Notes under the pieces: generated by a model | Told to the model about the DNA's origin: nothing | The model's input: the letters and a program-made list of their open reading frames with translations, nothing else | The model's database searches: none | Origin: Spirochaetales bacterium | Lineage (GTDB): Bacteria > Spirochaetota > Spirochaetia > JABMQR01 | Length of the DNA: 64,000 nucleotides | Assembly: GCA_018399255.1 (NCBI GenBank) | Contig: JAGYPA010000019.1 | Location: 1 to 64,000, forward strand | Direction: 5' to 3' | In this document: piece after piece, positions 1 through 9,008 of the stretch | How the letters are laid out: every line of letters begins with the position of its first letter | Numbering within the stretch: position 1 is the first letter of the stretch | Translations under genes and position numbers: made by a program

Positions 1-854
1 CTATGCTCCGGCAGGGGCCGCAGTTCAGCTTTCCAACCGGCTCCGTCACGCTCTAAAGCAACCCAACCCAAAACATCTTCACCAGAGGGCACATGATGAT
101 CAGGAACCGCTCCCATCTCGCTTAACGGCAGGGCAGTGGCAGGTATGCCGATCCACCACCAATCCTTTTCCCGCCTTACCCACCAGCGATGAACATGTGC
201 GGTTACCAGAATATCGGGCGGATTTGCATGAACTATACTCTTAAAAGAAGCCCTGGCTGCCGGACTAAGGCACATCTGCTCAGATCCGTCGGAATAACGA
301 TCCTCCCAGCTCTGCAGGTACGGCGGTGTGTGCAGAAACAGCACCCGCACGAGATCCGCAGACCGCTTCTGCTGCAGCATCTCTATCAGCCAACGGTCCT
401 GCTCCCTCGCCTCAGCAAGAGAAGCTCCGAACAACTGGGAATTAATACCGATCACCTGAAAACCAGCCGCTTCATATATCCAGTAATCCATTTGAAACGC
501 CTTTCGGAAGGCCTGCACCGCTCGCTGCATTGCCGCAGGATCATGGTGGTGCCATCCCACTGTCGATCCGACATCATGATTTCCGGGAATTATTTTCCAG
601 GGACGGGGGCTCCTTTCCAGAATCTCCATAAGCTCCTGCGCATAGCCTGGCGTATCCATCGGCTGGTTCGCATTATCGCCGCCGAAAAACAGAGCGGCAG
701 GCTTACTGCGTGAGACATCCGCCAGGACGGTCTCAAGATGCCTTTTCCGGCGGGCAGGCCTGTCCAGAGTGCTTTGAGCACGATCGGCACCTGTATTCTC
801 CGGAGCAATATGCATATCACCGACAAAGGCAAGGTGACCTCTCATTTCAGCCAT
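1..854 (-). CDS. Metallophosphoesterase, calcineurin-like (3' end outside window)
   Basis: The open frame starts at an ATG at 854 and runs off the left edge with about 284 residues visible. It carries the ordered metal-binding motifs of calcineurin-like phosphoesterases: GDMH near residue 12, GGDN near 55, GNHDV near 84, LHTPP in the middle and TAHVH near 220. A binuclear metal phosphoesterase is therefore well supported; the substrate is not. There is no signal peptide, so it should be cytoplasmic. The start overlaps the last 13 bases of the lyase gene upstream, with a GAGAGGAG ribosome-binding site inside that gene, so the two are translationally coupled. It may dephosphorylate an intermediate of the same pathway as the lyase. 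Confidence 0.85.
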   Translation of the reverse strand, partial: MAEMRGHLAFVGDMHIAPENTGADRAQSTLDRPARRKRHLETVLADVSRSKPAALFFGGDNANQPMDTPGYAQELMEILERSPRPWKIIPGNHDVGSTVGWHHHDPAAMQRAVQAFRKAFQMDYWIYEAAGFQVIGINSQLFGASLAEAREQDRWLIEMLQQKRSADLVRVLFLHTPPYLQSWEDRYSDGSEQMCLSPAARASFKSIVHANPPDILVTAHVHRWWVRREKDWWWIGIPATALPLSEMGAVPDHHVPSGEDVLGWVALERDGAGWKAELRPLPEH

Positions 855-1759
855 TGGGGATACTCCTCTCGTAAAAAGTCACAGTATCGGCTGAACTGCT
901 CATCCGTGCTCGACTCATAAGGAGGAAGCAGCCGCAAGGGAAAACTGCTGTCCAGTATTTTTGAAAACACCTTGTCATACGCTCCGTCAATTCTGCCCCG
1001 GCCCATAATATCCATAAATCCCTTGAGCATGCCGTACAGTTCACTGCTTATCGTATCCAGGGCATCGGAATCCCGGGCTGCTCCTGCATGGAAATATTCC
1101 CAGGCGCGATCCAGATTTGATGTACCCAGTGATATTAGATATCCGAATTCACCAAACCTGCTTCCGTAGCCGAAGTTTTTTTCTCCCAGAAAGAATTGTA
1201 CAGGCAGATCGCTTTCAGCCATCTCATGAATTGTCAGTATATCGGCGCTGGTAAATTTTGTTCCGACCAGGTTCGGGATCTCCTCAGCGAGTACGGCAAA
1301 CTCCCCGACGCTTACCAGCCGTTTAGCCCGCATGAGGTTGTAGAGGATAAAGCGGCAGTCGGGGTAGGGGTCGCACAATGCATGAAAAAAATTATTCATT
1401 TCAAGATCCGAAAGCGCTCCCCAGGAAGGAAGGGCAAACTGAAAATCCCGTATACCCACTTCGTATGCCCGCGCTACCCGCTGAAGCATCGTCTGAAAGG
1501 AGAGACTGACAATTCCCACCATCGGATGGAGGCCGGGACCCGCCATCTGTTCTGCAAAAAGCGTCACAATTTCATCGAACTGGGCATCGCTGATCGCATA
1601 ACCCTCTCCGGCAGTCCCGAACAGATAGAGGTGGTCGAGCCTGCTGCCGGTGAGGATCTCGATCTGGCGGCAGAAAGCCTCCCGATCAAAGACGTTAACT
1701 TCCGTCCAGGGGATACAAACGGTTCCGAGAATGGTAGATGGATAGCGCTTTTCACTCAT
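842..1759 (-). CDS. DapA/NanA-family class I aldolase-fold lyase or synthase
   Basis: At 305 residues this matches the usual length of the dihydrodipicolinate synthase / N-acetylneuraminate lyase superfamily. The family loop appears as GTAGEGY (48-54), the catalytic tyrosine as YN at 140-141 and the Schiff-base lysine as GTKFT with K168. The expected reaction is pyruvate-dependent aldol cleavage or condensation, or a dehydratase variant. The substrate cannot be read from sequence; a sialidase and a YhcH protein 15 kb away make a sialic-acid-like keto acid possible. The ATG is preceded by AAAGGAGAGAAGCTG. It is the first gene of a two-gene unit with the phosphoesterase and has an AATGTTATAAT-type operator candidate just upstream. 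Confidence 0.85.
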   Translation of the reverse strand: MSEKRYPSTILGTVCIPWTEVNVFDREAFCRQIEILTGSRLDHLYLFGTAGEGYAISDAQFDEIVTLFAEQMAGPGLHPMVGIVSLSFQTMLQRVARAYEVGIRDFQFALPSWGALSDLEMNNFFHALCDPYPDCRFILYNLMRAKRLVSVGEFAVLAEEIPNLVGTKFTSADILTIHEMAESDLPVQFFLGEKNFGYGSRFGEFGYLISLGTSNLDRAWEYFHAGAARDSDALDTISSELYGMLKGFMDIMGRGRIDGAYDKVFSKILDSSFPLRLLPPYESSTDEQFSRYCDFLREEYPQWLK

Positions 1760-1787
1760 CAGCTTCTCTCCTTTACATTAAGATTTT

Positions 1788-1804
1788 AATGTTATAATGA
1801 CATT
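1788..1804. promoter_or_regulatory. Candidate operator AATGTTATAATGACATT
   Basis: This imperfect palindrome has AATGT and ACATT ends and lies 29 bases before the lyase start, where a promoter or operator is expected. Its core AATGTTATAAT recurs in the two divergent intergenic regions at 10087-10097 and 15719-15729 (reverse strand). The binding protein is unknown; the local GntR proteins are the obvious candidates. Confidence 0.45.
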
Positions 1805-1836
1805 ACCATCACCAGGGCCAGCTGTCAATAAATAGT

Positions 1837-3156
1837 TCAAGTCTTCCGGCCAAATGAAAAGAATCTCCTTGCTGAGCGAATTGAGCGAACTATTTTTCTG
1901 TTGTGGTTAAAAAAAAGAATGACGAAAAAGACCAGAACTATTCCTATTGTGCTGGATAGAAAGATATACCGGATTCCCAGGCTTACCGAAATAGTGCTTC
2001 CGACAAGGGGTGATAAAAACCAGCCCATGCTTCCGATAAACGTTTGAATTCCAAACACGATCCCCCGTCTTTCCGGAGGAGTATGCACTCCAAGGATTGA
2101 ATGCAGGAGAGGCTCTATCCCTCCCAGAAAAAATTGGGTGATTACGAGAAATATGGTAAAAGGAATCAGACCCCGGACCAGGAAAAGCGGAAACGAAACA
2201 AATGCCGCTATGCTGATGAATATCTGGATCAGGGTTATTTTATCGTGCGTATCTCCCAGTCTGCTCAGGGTTATTCCGGCAGCGGCGGTGGCCAGACCGA
2301 CCAGACCAGTCACGCTCCCGGTTATCGCAGAGGCGCCTTCAAGACGTCCGATCATTTCCTGAAAATAGAGGGGAAGAAACGGCTGAGCTAATGCCCGCAG
2401 AAAGCGCATGAAAAATATAAGTACAAAACCGAGAAGAAGGGGCTGGCGAAAGATCATCTTCAGGGAAAATTCTGCCCCCTCGCTGCCCCCTCCGCCATCG
2501 AGAGCTGCTTCCGCTGGTCCCGCAGGTTCTGCTTGATCTGCTGGTACCACGGATCCCGCGGGTACACCTTTCTCACCATGTTTCCTGACTCCGAGCTCCT
2601 TGACCCCGTACAGTACGAGGAAGAAGGCAAAAAAAAGGAGGGCGCTGCCAATAAAGAATGATATCCGGTATCCGAGAAATTCTGCCGTGAAACCGCCCAC
2701 AAACGGTCCGAATGAGAATCCGATAAAGTTTGATGATGCAATAAGTCCCAAGGCATACGATAGTCGGTGACGGGGTGTTCCGGCGGCGACCAGCGTGACC
2801 GCAGCGGTCATGGTCCCGGTAAGCAGCCCCTGGGCTGCACGCAGAACAAGGACGGTTTCTACATTTTTAGCCAGTCCCAGACCGCCGATGATCAGGGCTC
2901 CTGCCAGAAGCGCCCGGAGGATCATCAGCTTGCGCCCGATTTTATCGGAAAGGGCTCCCCAGACCAGGGCCATTACCCCCATTAAGGCGGCAGGCAGGGC
3001 TGAACTGATTCCCACCAATATCCTGAGCCGATCAGGTTCTGTTACCCCGAGTTCCTGGAAATAGAAGGGGATAAAGGGTAAAGCAAACCCGAAGCCCATC
3101 AGGGAAAAGACTTGAGCAACCCATAATATGTAGAGATTTTTTTTCCAGGGTTCCAT
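1837..3156 (-). CDS. MFS transporter, drug/sugar efflux type (12 TM)
   Basis: This 439-residue protein shows the 12-helix pattern of the major facilitator superfamily. The loop after helix 2 reads WGALSDKIGRKLM, the hallmark MFS motif A, and a weaker copy, LSRLGDTHDK, follows in the second half. A long hydrophilic loop between helices 6 and 7 (about residues 190-225) is rich in Ala, Pro and Gly and looks like an expanded low-complexity linker. The C-terminus is basic. No clear ribosome-binding site precedes the ATG. It lies between the lyase operon and a GntR regulator in the same orientation and may carry the substrate or product of the local pathway; direction and substrate are unknown. Confidence 0.85.
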   Translation of the reverse strand: MEPWKKNLYILWVAQVFSLMGFGFALPFIPFYFQELGVTEPDRLRILVGISSALPAALMGVMALVWGALSDKIGRKLMILRALLAGALIIGGLGLAKNVETVLVLRAAQGLLTGTMTAAVTLVAAGTPRHRLSYALGLIASSNFIGFSFGPFVGGFTAEFLGYRISFFIGSALLFFAFFLVLYGVKELGVRKHGEKGVPAGSVVPADQAEPAGPAEAALDGGGGSEGAEFSLKMIFRQPLLLGFVLIFFMRFLRALAQPFLPLYFQEMIGRLEGASAITGSVTGLVGLATAAAGITLSRLGDTHDKITLIQIFISIAAFVSFPLFLVRGLIPFTIFLVITQFFLGGIEPLLHSILGVHTPPERRGIVFGIQTFIGSMGWFLSPLVGSTISVSLGIRYIFLSSTIGIVLVFFVILFFNHNRKIVRSIRSARRFFSFGRKT

Positions 3157-3320
3157 AATGGTTCAGCTATTCTTTACATGATACTTGCGGATACAGGAAC
3201 AAAATTCAGTATAGCGTTATGCAAAAATACTGTCTACAAAAAGAGAGTTCTTTATGTAAACAATTTCAACAATGTTCCCAGCCTGGTGCTATTAACAGGC
3301 TCAGCTTTCCGAAATTGCTG

Positions 3321-4064
3321 TTAAACGGTATATCCTTTTGTATACAGGCGATTTCCGCCGTAGTTTGTTGAGACCAGTTTATAGCGGTCACCTCGATATA
3401 CGGTGATAAACACGGAAAGCGCTTTGCCGTCTATGGAATAGACGGTATCTGTGGTGAGCAGTACCGGTGATCCGATGGCGATTTTCAATCTCTCAGATGC
3501 TATTTCATCGGCCAGGACTGCTTCTGTCGCTGACTGTACATAGGATATTGCCAGGTTTTCCCGCTCTTCCCAGAGGTTCAAGAACTCGACCCGGCGCAGG
3601 ATGTCGTCATCGATGCTGGATGAGAGTCCAAGAGGTATATACCCTTTGTCATAGCTCAGCGGTTCTTCGTTGAGAACATCCAGCCGTTCTATCAGCATGC
3701 ATTGTTCCGATTTCAGGAGTCCGAGTATCTGCATGATTTCTTCGGGGGGAAGGATGTTTTCACAGGTGATCAGTTTCCTGATTACATTCGGAGCCTCTTT
3801 TTTGAGGGATTTCTCATAATTCATGTCAAGGATCGGCATCTTTTTTTCCCGGATTGAACGGACAAAAGTCCCTTTCCCCGGAAGCCGCTCCACAAGGCCC
3901 TGGTCCTGCAGAAGACGCAGAGCATGTCTGACTGTTATGCGGGAAACTCCGTAGGTGTCGCATAGAATGCGCTCAGGCGGCACTTTCTGACCGGCATCCA
4001 AAGATCGATCAAGTATTTTCTGCCTTAGTATGTTGTAGACCTTCTGATACGCGACATCTGCCAT
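3321..4064 (-). CDS. GntR-family regulator with UTRA domain (HutC type)
   Basis: The start is set at 4064 because GGAGG lies eight bases before it; a longer frame from 4145 adds an implausible hydrophobic leader. The 247-residue product has an N-terminal winged helix (VYNILRQKIL, then YGVSRITVRHALRLL and the wing GKGTFV) followed by a UTRA ligand domain with the typical ERLDVLNEEPLSYDKGYIP segment. UTRA domains bind small effectors, often sugar phosphates or amino-sugar derivatives. The near-perfect palindrome ATTGTTATAACCAAT lies 29 bases upstream, suggesting autoregulation. It probably controls the adjacent MFS and lyase genes. Confidence 0.88.
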   Translation of the reverse strand: MADVAYQKVYNILRQKILDRSLDAGQKVPPERILCDTYGVSRITVRHALRLLQDQGLVERLPGKGTFVRSIREKKMPILDMNYEKSLKKEAPNVIRKLITCENILPPEEIMQILGLLKSEQCMLIERLDVLNEEPLSYDKGYIPLGLSSSIDDDILRRVEFLNLWEERENLAISYVQSATEAVLADEIASERLKIAIGSPVLLTTDTVYSIDGKALSVFITVYRGDRYKLVSTNYGGNRLYTKGYTV

Positions 4065-4092
4065 GGGGGGACCTCCGATTGTTAAACACAAT

Positions 4093-4107
4093 ATTGTTAT
4101 AACCAAT
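4093..4107. promoter_or_regulatory. Candidate operator ATTGTTATAACCAAT
   Basis: This near-perfect palindrome is centred on TTATAA upstream of the GntR/UTRA gene. A perfect 12-bp version, TTGTTATAACAA, occurs at 33189-33200. Position and symmetry suggest an autoregulatory site. Just beyond it CATGTCCCGAA is repeated at 4127 and 4143. The rest of 4108-4440 shows nothing else recognisable. Confidence 0.4.
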
Positions 4108-4442
4108 AATACCATGAAAGTCAAATCATGTCCCGAAGAAAACATGTCCCGAAAAGAGTGGGGTCCGCACTTTCCGGAAATGGCCTGACCGATACACGCT
4201 ATAAGTCACATATCTGCTCAGTTACTGTTACCCTTCATGTACTTTTTCAAAAACTTTTCCCAAACTTGAATTTTTTCTCAATTCTCCGAAGTACATATAT
4301 ATAGAGCATACGCTGAGCTCCTCAGCCGCTCGTATTCACTACTGATCCAGGAGGTCCCCATAGAATCATCCCCCCATTGCCCCTAACCCCGATTGCCCGC
4401 TGCACTACCCAGAAGCAGTGAAAAACTCCGAGAGGAAAATGA

Positions 4443-5492
4443 GCCCACCTTCCAGAGAAGTGCGGCACTCGCTCTACCCAAGCATTCGGCATCGTCCAGC
4501 GCTTCCTCTGCACCATCTGCGGCAAGACCTGCAGTGAGCAGACCTTCAGCCTCGACTATTACGCCAAACGCGTTATCGACTACGAGAACTTGGAGCAGCT
4601 CACCCATGCTTCCACCGGCCTCCGCGCTACCGCCCGCCACCTCAGCTGCTCTCCTGATACCGTCTCCAACCGCAATATGCCTGAGTCACGCCATTTATCG
4701 TTGCCAACGCCGAAATCCTCGAAACCCATGAGCTAAAAGAAAATATCGCCCTCGACGGCTTCGAATCCAAAACCCTCAGCAACTATCATCCCAATAACAT
4801 CAACATCGCTGCCGGCTCCGATTCCCAGTTCGTCTACGGCGCCTCCTACACCCAGCTTAACCGCAAAGGCCGCATGACCAAGGAGCAGAAGATCCGGGCC
4901 AGAGAGCTCAGAATCAGGAGCCCCAGCCGTTCTCCAAGCAGCAGGAGGCTATCCAGATACTCGCCATCCAGGTCGACCGGTTCTCCCCGACCCCGAATCC
5001 AAGCTTACCGTCTTCTCCGATGAGCATCTTGCCTATCCTGATCCCATTGCCGGCATCCATGCCCAGGGTTACCATAAGACCATCAGCTCAAAGGATCCCC
5101 GGACCCGGATGAATCCCCTGTTCCCGTCAACTACATGGATCGTGAGTTCCGCAACGGATCTCAAGGAGCATGGACGCAAGACCGTCTGCATTGCCAGAAA
5201 CGTCAATGCCCAGCTCGAGCGCATGCACAGCTATCTCTTTTACCATAACTATCTGAAGCAGTTCCGTATTAACGATCCGGTGTCGATGAAGCACTATCGC
5301 CATTACCATCGGGCCGGTATCGATGAGCAGGCGGTGAAGCAGGCGACTGCCAATATCTATACCCGCAGGAAGTTCTTCAGCCATGTGCGGACGAAGCTGA
5401 CCTGGTTCGAGCAGCTGGTCTGGATGCGTCTGCTGAAGAATCCTGAGGTGCCCACGGCAATGTACCTCCCCCGATTCCTTACCTGTTACTGA
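4443..5492 (+). pseudogene. Decayed zinc-ribbon DDE transposase
   Basis: No single frame spans this region, but successive frames on the plus strand give collinear transposase pieces. First is a cysteine zinc-ribbon end (RFLCTICGKTC, then FSLDYYAKR). After a frameshift near 4700 comes ENIALDGFES and AAGSDSQFVYG, probably the first catalytic Asp region. Another frame then gives TVFSDEHLAYPD, a likely second Asp, followed by NPLFPVNYMDREF. The last frame (5109-5492) is the intact C-terminus with KTVCIARNVNAQLERM. At least three frameshifts are needed, so it is inactive. I could not assign the IS family or find terminal inverted repeats. Its end overlaps the FadR-type regulator by 14 bases. Confidence 0.75.
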
Positions 5493-6138
5493 GTGGAGCA
5501 GGGTCGGGCGGATCTATACTGTCCCTGCTGTCTTCGTGACATGTGTTTAAGAGGTGTATGGCGGCATCGGCATCTTTCCTGCGCAGATGCTCAACAATCC
5601 GCCTGTGCTCGCTGACATCCCTCATATAATCCTTATCAATCCGGGTAATCTCATGCCTCCACCCGTGAACACCTGACAGGGGAATATTGGCACTGATATA
5701 AATATCGAACAATTTTTCATTATGCGCTGCCTTGACCAGAGCAGTATGAAAACGAAGATCAGCCTCATAGACCCCAAGCATATAATTATTGCCAGCCATA
5801 AGCTCCATGTGATCCACAATCTCATCAAGCTGCCGGTACTCCTCTTCATGAGCCCGCTGAATAATCAGCCTGACCGCAGATGTTTCAAGGATATAGCGAA
5901 CCTCGTAAATCTCCTCAACATCCTTATCGGTAAGCTGCCTGACAAAAAATCCCCCCTTCTCCCCCTTTGCGGCAAGCCCCTCAGCACAAAGCCGCGAAAG
6001 AGCCTGCCTGACATCCCCCCGGTTTACCCCGATCTCTTCGCTCAGCGCCTGCTCCACCAACCTCGCTCCCGGAACAATGATACCGGAAAGAATTTTTTCC
6101 CGCATTCTTTGATAAGCACGTTCTGATTGATTTTTCAT
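5479..6138 (-). CDS. GntR-family regulator, FadR/FCD type
   Basis: The product from the ATG at 6138 (AAGGAAAGAGG just upstream) is 219 residues; an in-frame TTG ten codons earlier is less likely. Residues 1-65 form a winged helix with EIGVNRGDVRQALSRL. The rest is an all-helical FCD ligand domain with VRYILETSAVRL, ADLRFHTALVKAAHN and a C-terminal SEHRRIVEHL, which supply the usual Asp/His metal ligands. FCD regulators commonly sense carboxylic acids. It closes an operon of M19-like protein, aspartase and MFS carrier, so a dicarboxylate such as fumarate or aspartate is a reasonable effector guess. A TTGTATACCAA operator lies directly upstream. Confidence 0.88.
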   Translation of the reverse strand: MKNQSERAYQRMREKILSGIIVPGARLVEQALSEEIGVNRGDVRQALSRLCAEGLAAKGEKGGFFVRQLTDKDVEEIYEVRYILETSAVRLIIQRAHEEEYRQLDEIVDHMELMAGNNYMLGVYEADLRFHTALVKAAHNEKLFDIYISANIPLSGVHGWRHEITRIDKDYMRDVSEHRRIVEHLRRKDADAAIHLLNTCHEDSRDSIDPPDPAPLSNR

Positions 6139-6170
6139 CCTCTTTCCTTGTTGACTAATAGTATTCAATT

Positions 6171-6184
6171 ATTGTATACCAAAT
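6171..6184. promoter_or_regulatory. Candidate FadR-type operator ATTGTATACCAAAT
   Basis: This quasi-palindrome centred on GTATAC fits the T-N-GT-N-AC-N-A pattern known for FadR-type GntR proteins. It sits 32 bases before the ATG of the FCD-type regulator, consistent with autoregulation. Confidence 0.5.
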
Positions 6185-6225
6185 TTCGCCTTTTTTTAAC
6201 CAGGAAAAAGATGAATTTCAAACAT

Positions 6226-7482
6226 TCAACCTATGAGACTAGTAGAAACCCTGTGAAAGGAAAGCAGAATAAGAATTCCCGCACCAAAACACAAAAAAAG
6301 AAGATGATACACCGAAAGACTCATACCGAAAACGGAGACAAAAGCAGGACTGAATTCAAGCATCAGACTACTGATAAGCCTTGAAAGACCTATCCCGCCG
6401 CTGGCCAGACCGAAACTGAAGGCTAACGAAATATTGATATTATTAACCTTAACCAGACCCATCATTTTAGCACTGATAACAACACTGCAGAAAGCATAAG
6501 CTGCTGACGCAAGACAGATAAGAAAAACCACCCCGACAATCGAGAAAGTACTCTGATCCTGAAACAGCAGAAAAGCAGAATTAACGGAAAAAAAGATAAC
6601 CTGCACAAGAAAAAAAAGACTCCGGATACTGCGGCGGTCGATCACCTTGCTCGCAATAACAAACCCGCTGACCGTTGCAATATTGGTGAAGACCGAAAAC
6701 AACACCAATAAATTATCCGCCGCCGCCTGCTCAAACTTCAAAAAAGCAAAACCTAACGGAACCGTGGAAGCCGTCAAAAAATTGATCAGCAAAACCAGCA
6801 CACTATAATGCAGAAGCCGCTTATTGGTAAAAACCGCGTGCAGCATAACCCGAAGCGGCGGAACCTTTGCCCTCGGCCTGCGCTCAGGAATCCGCGACGT
6901 AAAAAACATCCTGCCCAGAATCAGCAAAGCCCCAGCTGTAATAATCATCTGAAGCCGGAACACATCGGCATCCTCATGAACCAGCAGCGCCGACAACAGC
7001 AGGTACACGATAACTACCAACTGCCAGGTATACCTCAACCGACCGAAATAGGCACCGCGCTCATGATCAGGTATAATAAAATGCTGCAGAGAAAACCAGC
7101 CCGCCGAATGTGAACTGATCGAAACTGCATAAATAATTATACCTCCGGAAAACAGATACAGACTGACCTCCGGGAAAAAACCCGCCGCTGCTGCCGTCAG
7201 CATGCCCAGCATCCCGATACCATAAGAGGGCAGTAAAAATCGCTTAAGACCAGTTTTCTCCATAATATAGGCAAAAGGAATCAGCGTAATAAGCGTCATC
7301 AGAGGAATAACCGAAGTCGTTACCAGAGAGATAAACTTTCCGGCACCCATGCTTACAGCATACAGCAGAAACAGGCTGCTCTCACTCAAAGCCCGCTGAA
7401 TTACTACCCCGAAACAAGAAGAAAGGATGGCATAATTCATGTACCGTCTTTTTTCTTTGTACGATAAATGGTCGGCATACAT
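6226..7482 (-). CDS. MFS transporter
   Basis: This is a 418-residue polytopic membrane protein with about 12 hydrophobic segments. The loop between helices 2 and 3 (YIMEKTGLKRFLLPSYGIG) and the later RIPERRPRAK cytoplasmic stretch fit the MFS architecture, although motif A is weak. AGGGAA precedes the start by ten bases. It lies between aspA and the FadR-type regulator in the same orientation, so import of a dicarboxylate, amino acid or small peptide used by the operon is the likely role. The family call is made from membrane topology rather than strong motifs. Confidence 0.75.
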   Translation of the reverse strand: MYADHLSYKEKRRYMNYAILSSCFGVVIQRALSESSLFLLYAVSMGAGKFISLVTTSVIPLMTLITLIPFAYIMEKTGLKRFLLPSYGIGMLGMLTAAAAGFFPEVSLYLFSGGIIIYAVSISSHSAGWFSLQHFIIPDHERGAYFGRLRYTWQLVVIVYLLLSALLVHEDADVFRLQMIITAGALLILGRMFFTSRIPERRPRAKVPPLRVMLHAVFTNKRLLHYSVLVLLINFLTASTVPLGFAFLKFEQAAADNLLVLFSVFTNIATVSGFVIASKVIDRRSIRSLFFLVQVIFFSVNSAFLLFQDQSTFSIVGVVFLICLASAAYAFCSVVISAKMMGLVKVNNINISLAFSFGLASGGIGLSRLISSLMLEFSPAFVSVFGMSLSVYHLLFLCFGAGILILLSFHRVSTSLIG

Positions 7483-7596
7483 TGGTCGTGTTCCCTGCAG
7501 TCGCAGGACTCCTTATCAGAAGGTGTTTATATATGATAAAATCTACCATAATCTAACATCCAAGATAAATCAAGCCCCAACAAGTCCGGCAGGCTC

Positions 7597-8976
7597 CTAT
7601 ACCAGCTTTTCGGGATCAAGCAGCTCCCCAGCCTCCTCCGCGCTCAGAAGCCCTGTCTCAACAGAGGCTTGCTGAATGGAAATATCATGCTCCCTGGCAT
7701 AGGCAGCCAGTTTGCTTCCCGTGGGATAATCAAACTTTGCAGCAATAACCGCCGACAGGGCAAGCGATGTCCCGGCATACTCCCGGCATACAGCCCGGTC
7801 AGCCCTGATCCCGGCAATACACTTTTCCGCAAAGAGTTTCATCGTATTGGCAAGCAGCGTGCAGGAATCAAATATCGCCGTAATAATAACCGGCTCCCAT
7901 ACATTAAGGTCCAGCTCGCCCCCCTCTACCGCCATCGTTACCGTAACATCATTTCCAATAACCCGATAGCAGACCTGATTGACCAGCTCGGGAATTACTG
8001 GATTGATTTTTCCCGGCATAATGGAGGAACCCGGCTGCAGAGCTGGAAGAACAATCTCACCAAATCCGGCCCTGGGTCCGGAAGAAAGAATGCGAAAATC
8101 CGTAGCCATCTTGGAGAGACCGGCTGCGAGCGCCTTAAGCCTTGCCGAAAGATCAATATAGATATCCCCGTTCTGCAGACCGTCAAAGAGATTCGCTTCC
8201 TGCTTGATATCCAGACCCGTCAGTTCACGAAGATGCGAAAAAACCGCATCAACATAGCCGGGAACCGTCCCCATACCGGTTCCCACCGCAGTGGCTCCCA
8301 GAGGAATTGCCAGAAAATCACGCTGCAGCTGAACAAGGCGCTCCTTCTGCCTCTGTATTAAGGCGAGGTACCCGCTGAACTCCTGGCCAAGGGTAAGGGG
8401 TACCGCATCCTGAAGGCAAGTACGGCCGAGCTTCACAACATCCGCAAACTCAGCACATTTCTGTGCAGCCGCCTCCTCCAGCACTGCAAGACTTCCGAGA
8501 AGCTCCTCAAGCAGATACCAGCAGGCAAGCTTCATAGCTGATGGAATAACATCGTTTGTCGACTGACACATGTTCACATGCGTATTGGGGTGAATTCGAT
8601 CATAACCCTTGTTTCCGGTGAGCAGCTCTTGAGCCAGATTGGCCAGCACCTCGTTGGCATTCATATTTGTGGATGTCCCGCCGCCGCCCTGGAAAACATC
8701 CAGGGGAAACTGGTTATACCAGCCGCCGGCAAGGACAATATCGGCAGCCTTTACCACAGCCTCAGCAGTCTCCCTGTCCAGAGCTCCGACATCGCGGTTT
8801 GCCAGCGCGGCCGCCTTTTTTATCGTAACCAGTGACCAGAGGTACCGGGGAAATTCCCCGATCGTTCTGCCGGAAACGGCAAAGTTCTGCCGGGCCCGTT
8901 CTGTCTGAATCCCGTAATAGCATGCATCATCAAGGGTAAGTTCTCCCAAGGCATCTCTTTCAGTTCTCATCTTCAT
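7597..8976 (-). CDS. aspA: Aspartate ammonia-lyase
   Basis: The 459-residue protein belongs to the fumarase C/aspartase superfamily. The signature GSSIMPGKINP is intact near residue 320, with the catalytic serine in its mobile loop. Upstream motifs are the GGGGTSTNMNANEV and HPNTHVNMCQSTND active-site segments. The N-terminal YYGIQTERARQNF matches aspartase better than fumarase. The reaction is L-aspartate to fumarate plus ammonia in the cytoplasm. The start at 8976 is chosen because GGAGG lies eight bases upstream; an in-frame GTG five codons earlier overlaps that site. It follows the M19-like gene by 32 bases, suggesting that released aspartate is deaminated to feed fumarate metabolism. Confidence 0.88.
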   Translation of the reverse strand: MKMRTERDALGELTLDDACYYGIQTERARQNFAVSGRTIGEFPRYLWSLVTIKKAAALANRDVGALDRETAEAVVKAADIVLAGGWYNQFPLDVFQGGGGTSTNMNANEVLANLAQELLTGNKGYDRIHPNTHVNMCQSTNDVIPSAMKLACWYLLEELLGSLAVLEEAAAQKCAEFADVVKLGRTCLQDAVPLTLGQEFSGYLALIQRQKERLVQLQRDFLAIPLGATAVGTGMGTVPGYVDAVFSHLRELTGLDIKQEANLFDGLQNGDIYIDLSARLKALAAGLSKMATDFRILSSGPRAGFGEIVLPALQPGSSIMPGKINPVIPELVNQVCYRVIGNDVTVTMAVEGGELDLNVWEPVIITAIFDSCTLLANTMKLFAEKCIAGIRADRAVCREYAGTSLALSAVIAAKFDYPTGSKLAAYAREHDISIQQASVETGLLSAEEAGELLDPEKLV

Positions 8977-9008
8977 CCCAAGTTCCTCCACAGCTCAATT
9001 ATCACTCA

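Noticed and set aside
3280-3300. AGCCTG/CAGGCT inverted repeat as terminator after the GntR gene
   Set aside because: The stem is only six bases with a ten-base loop and no T-run follows; too weak to annotate.
3321-4145. Longer GntR protein starting at 4145
   Set aside because: The extra 27 residues are a hydrophobic stretch that would cover the presumed operator; the ATG at 4064 has a good ribosome-binding site.
7669-8361. 230-codon open frame antisense to aspA
   Set aside because: aspA signatures are unambiguous on the minus strand; the antisense protein is basic and has no domain.
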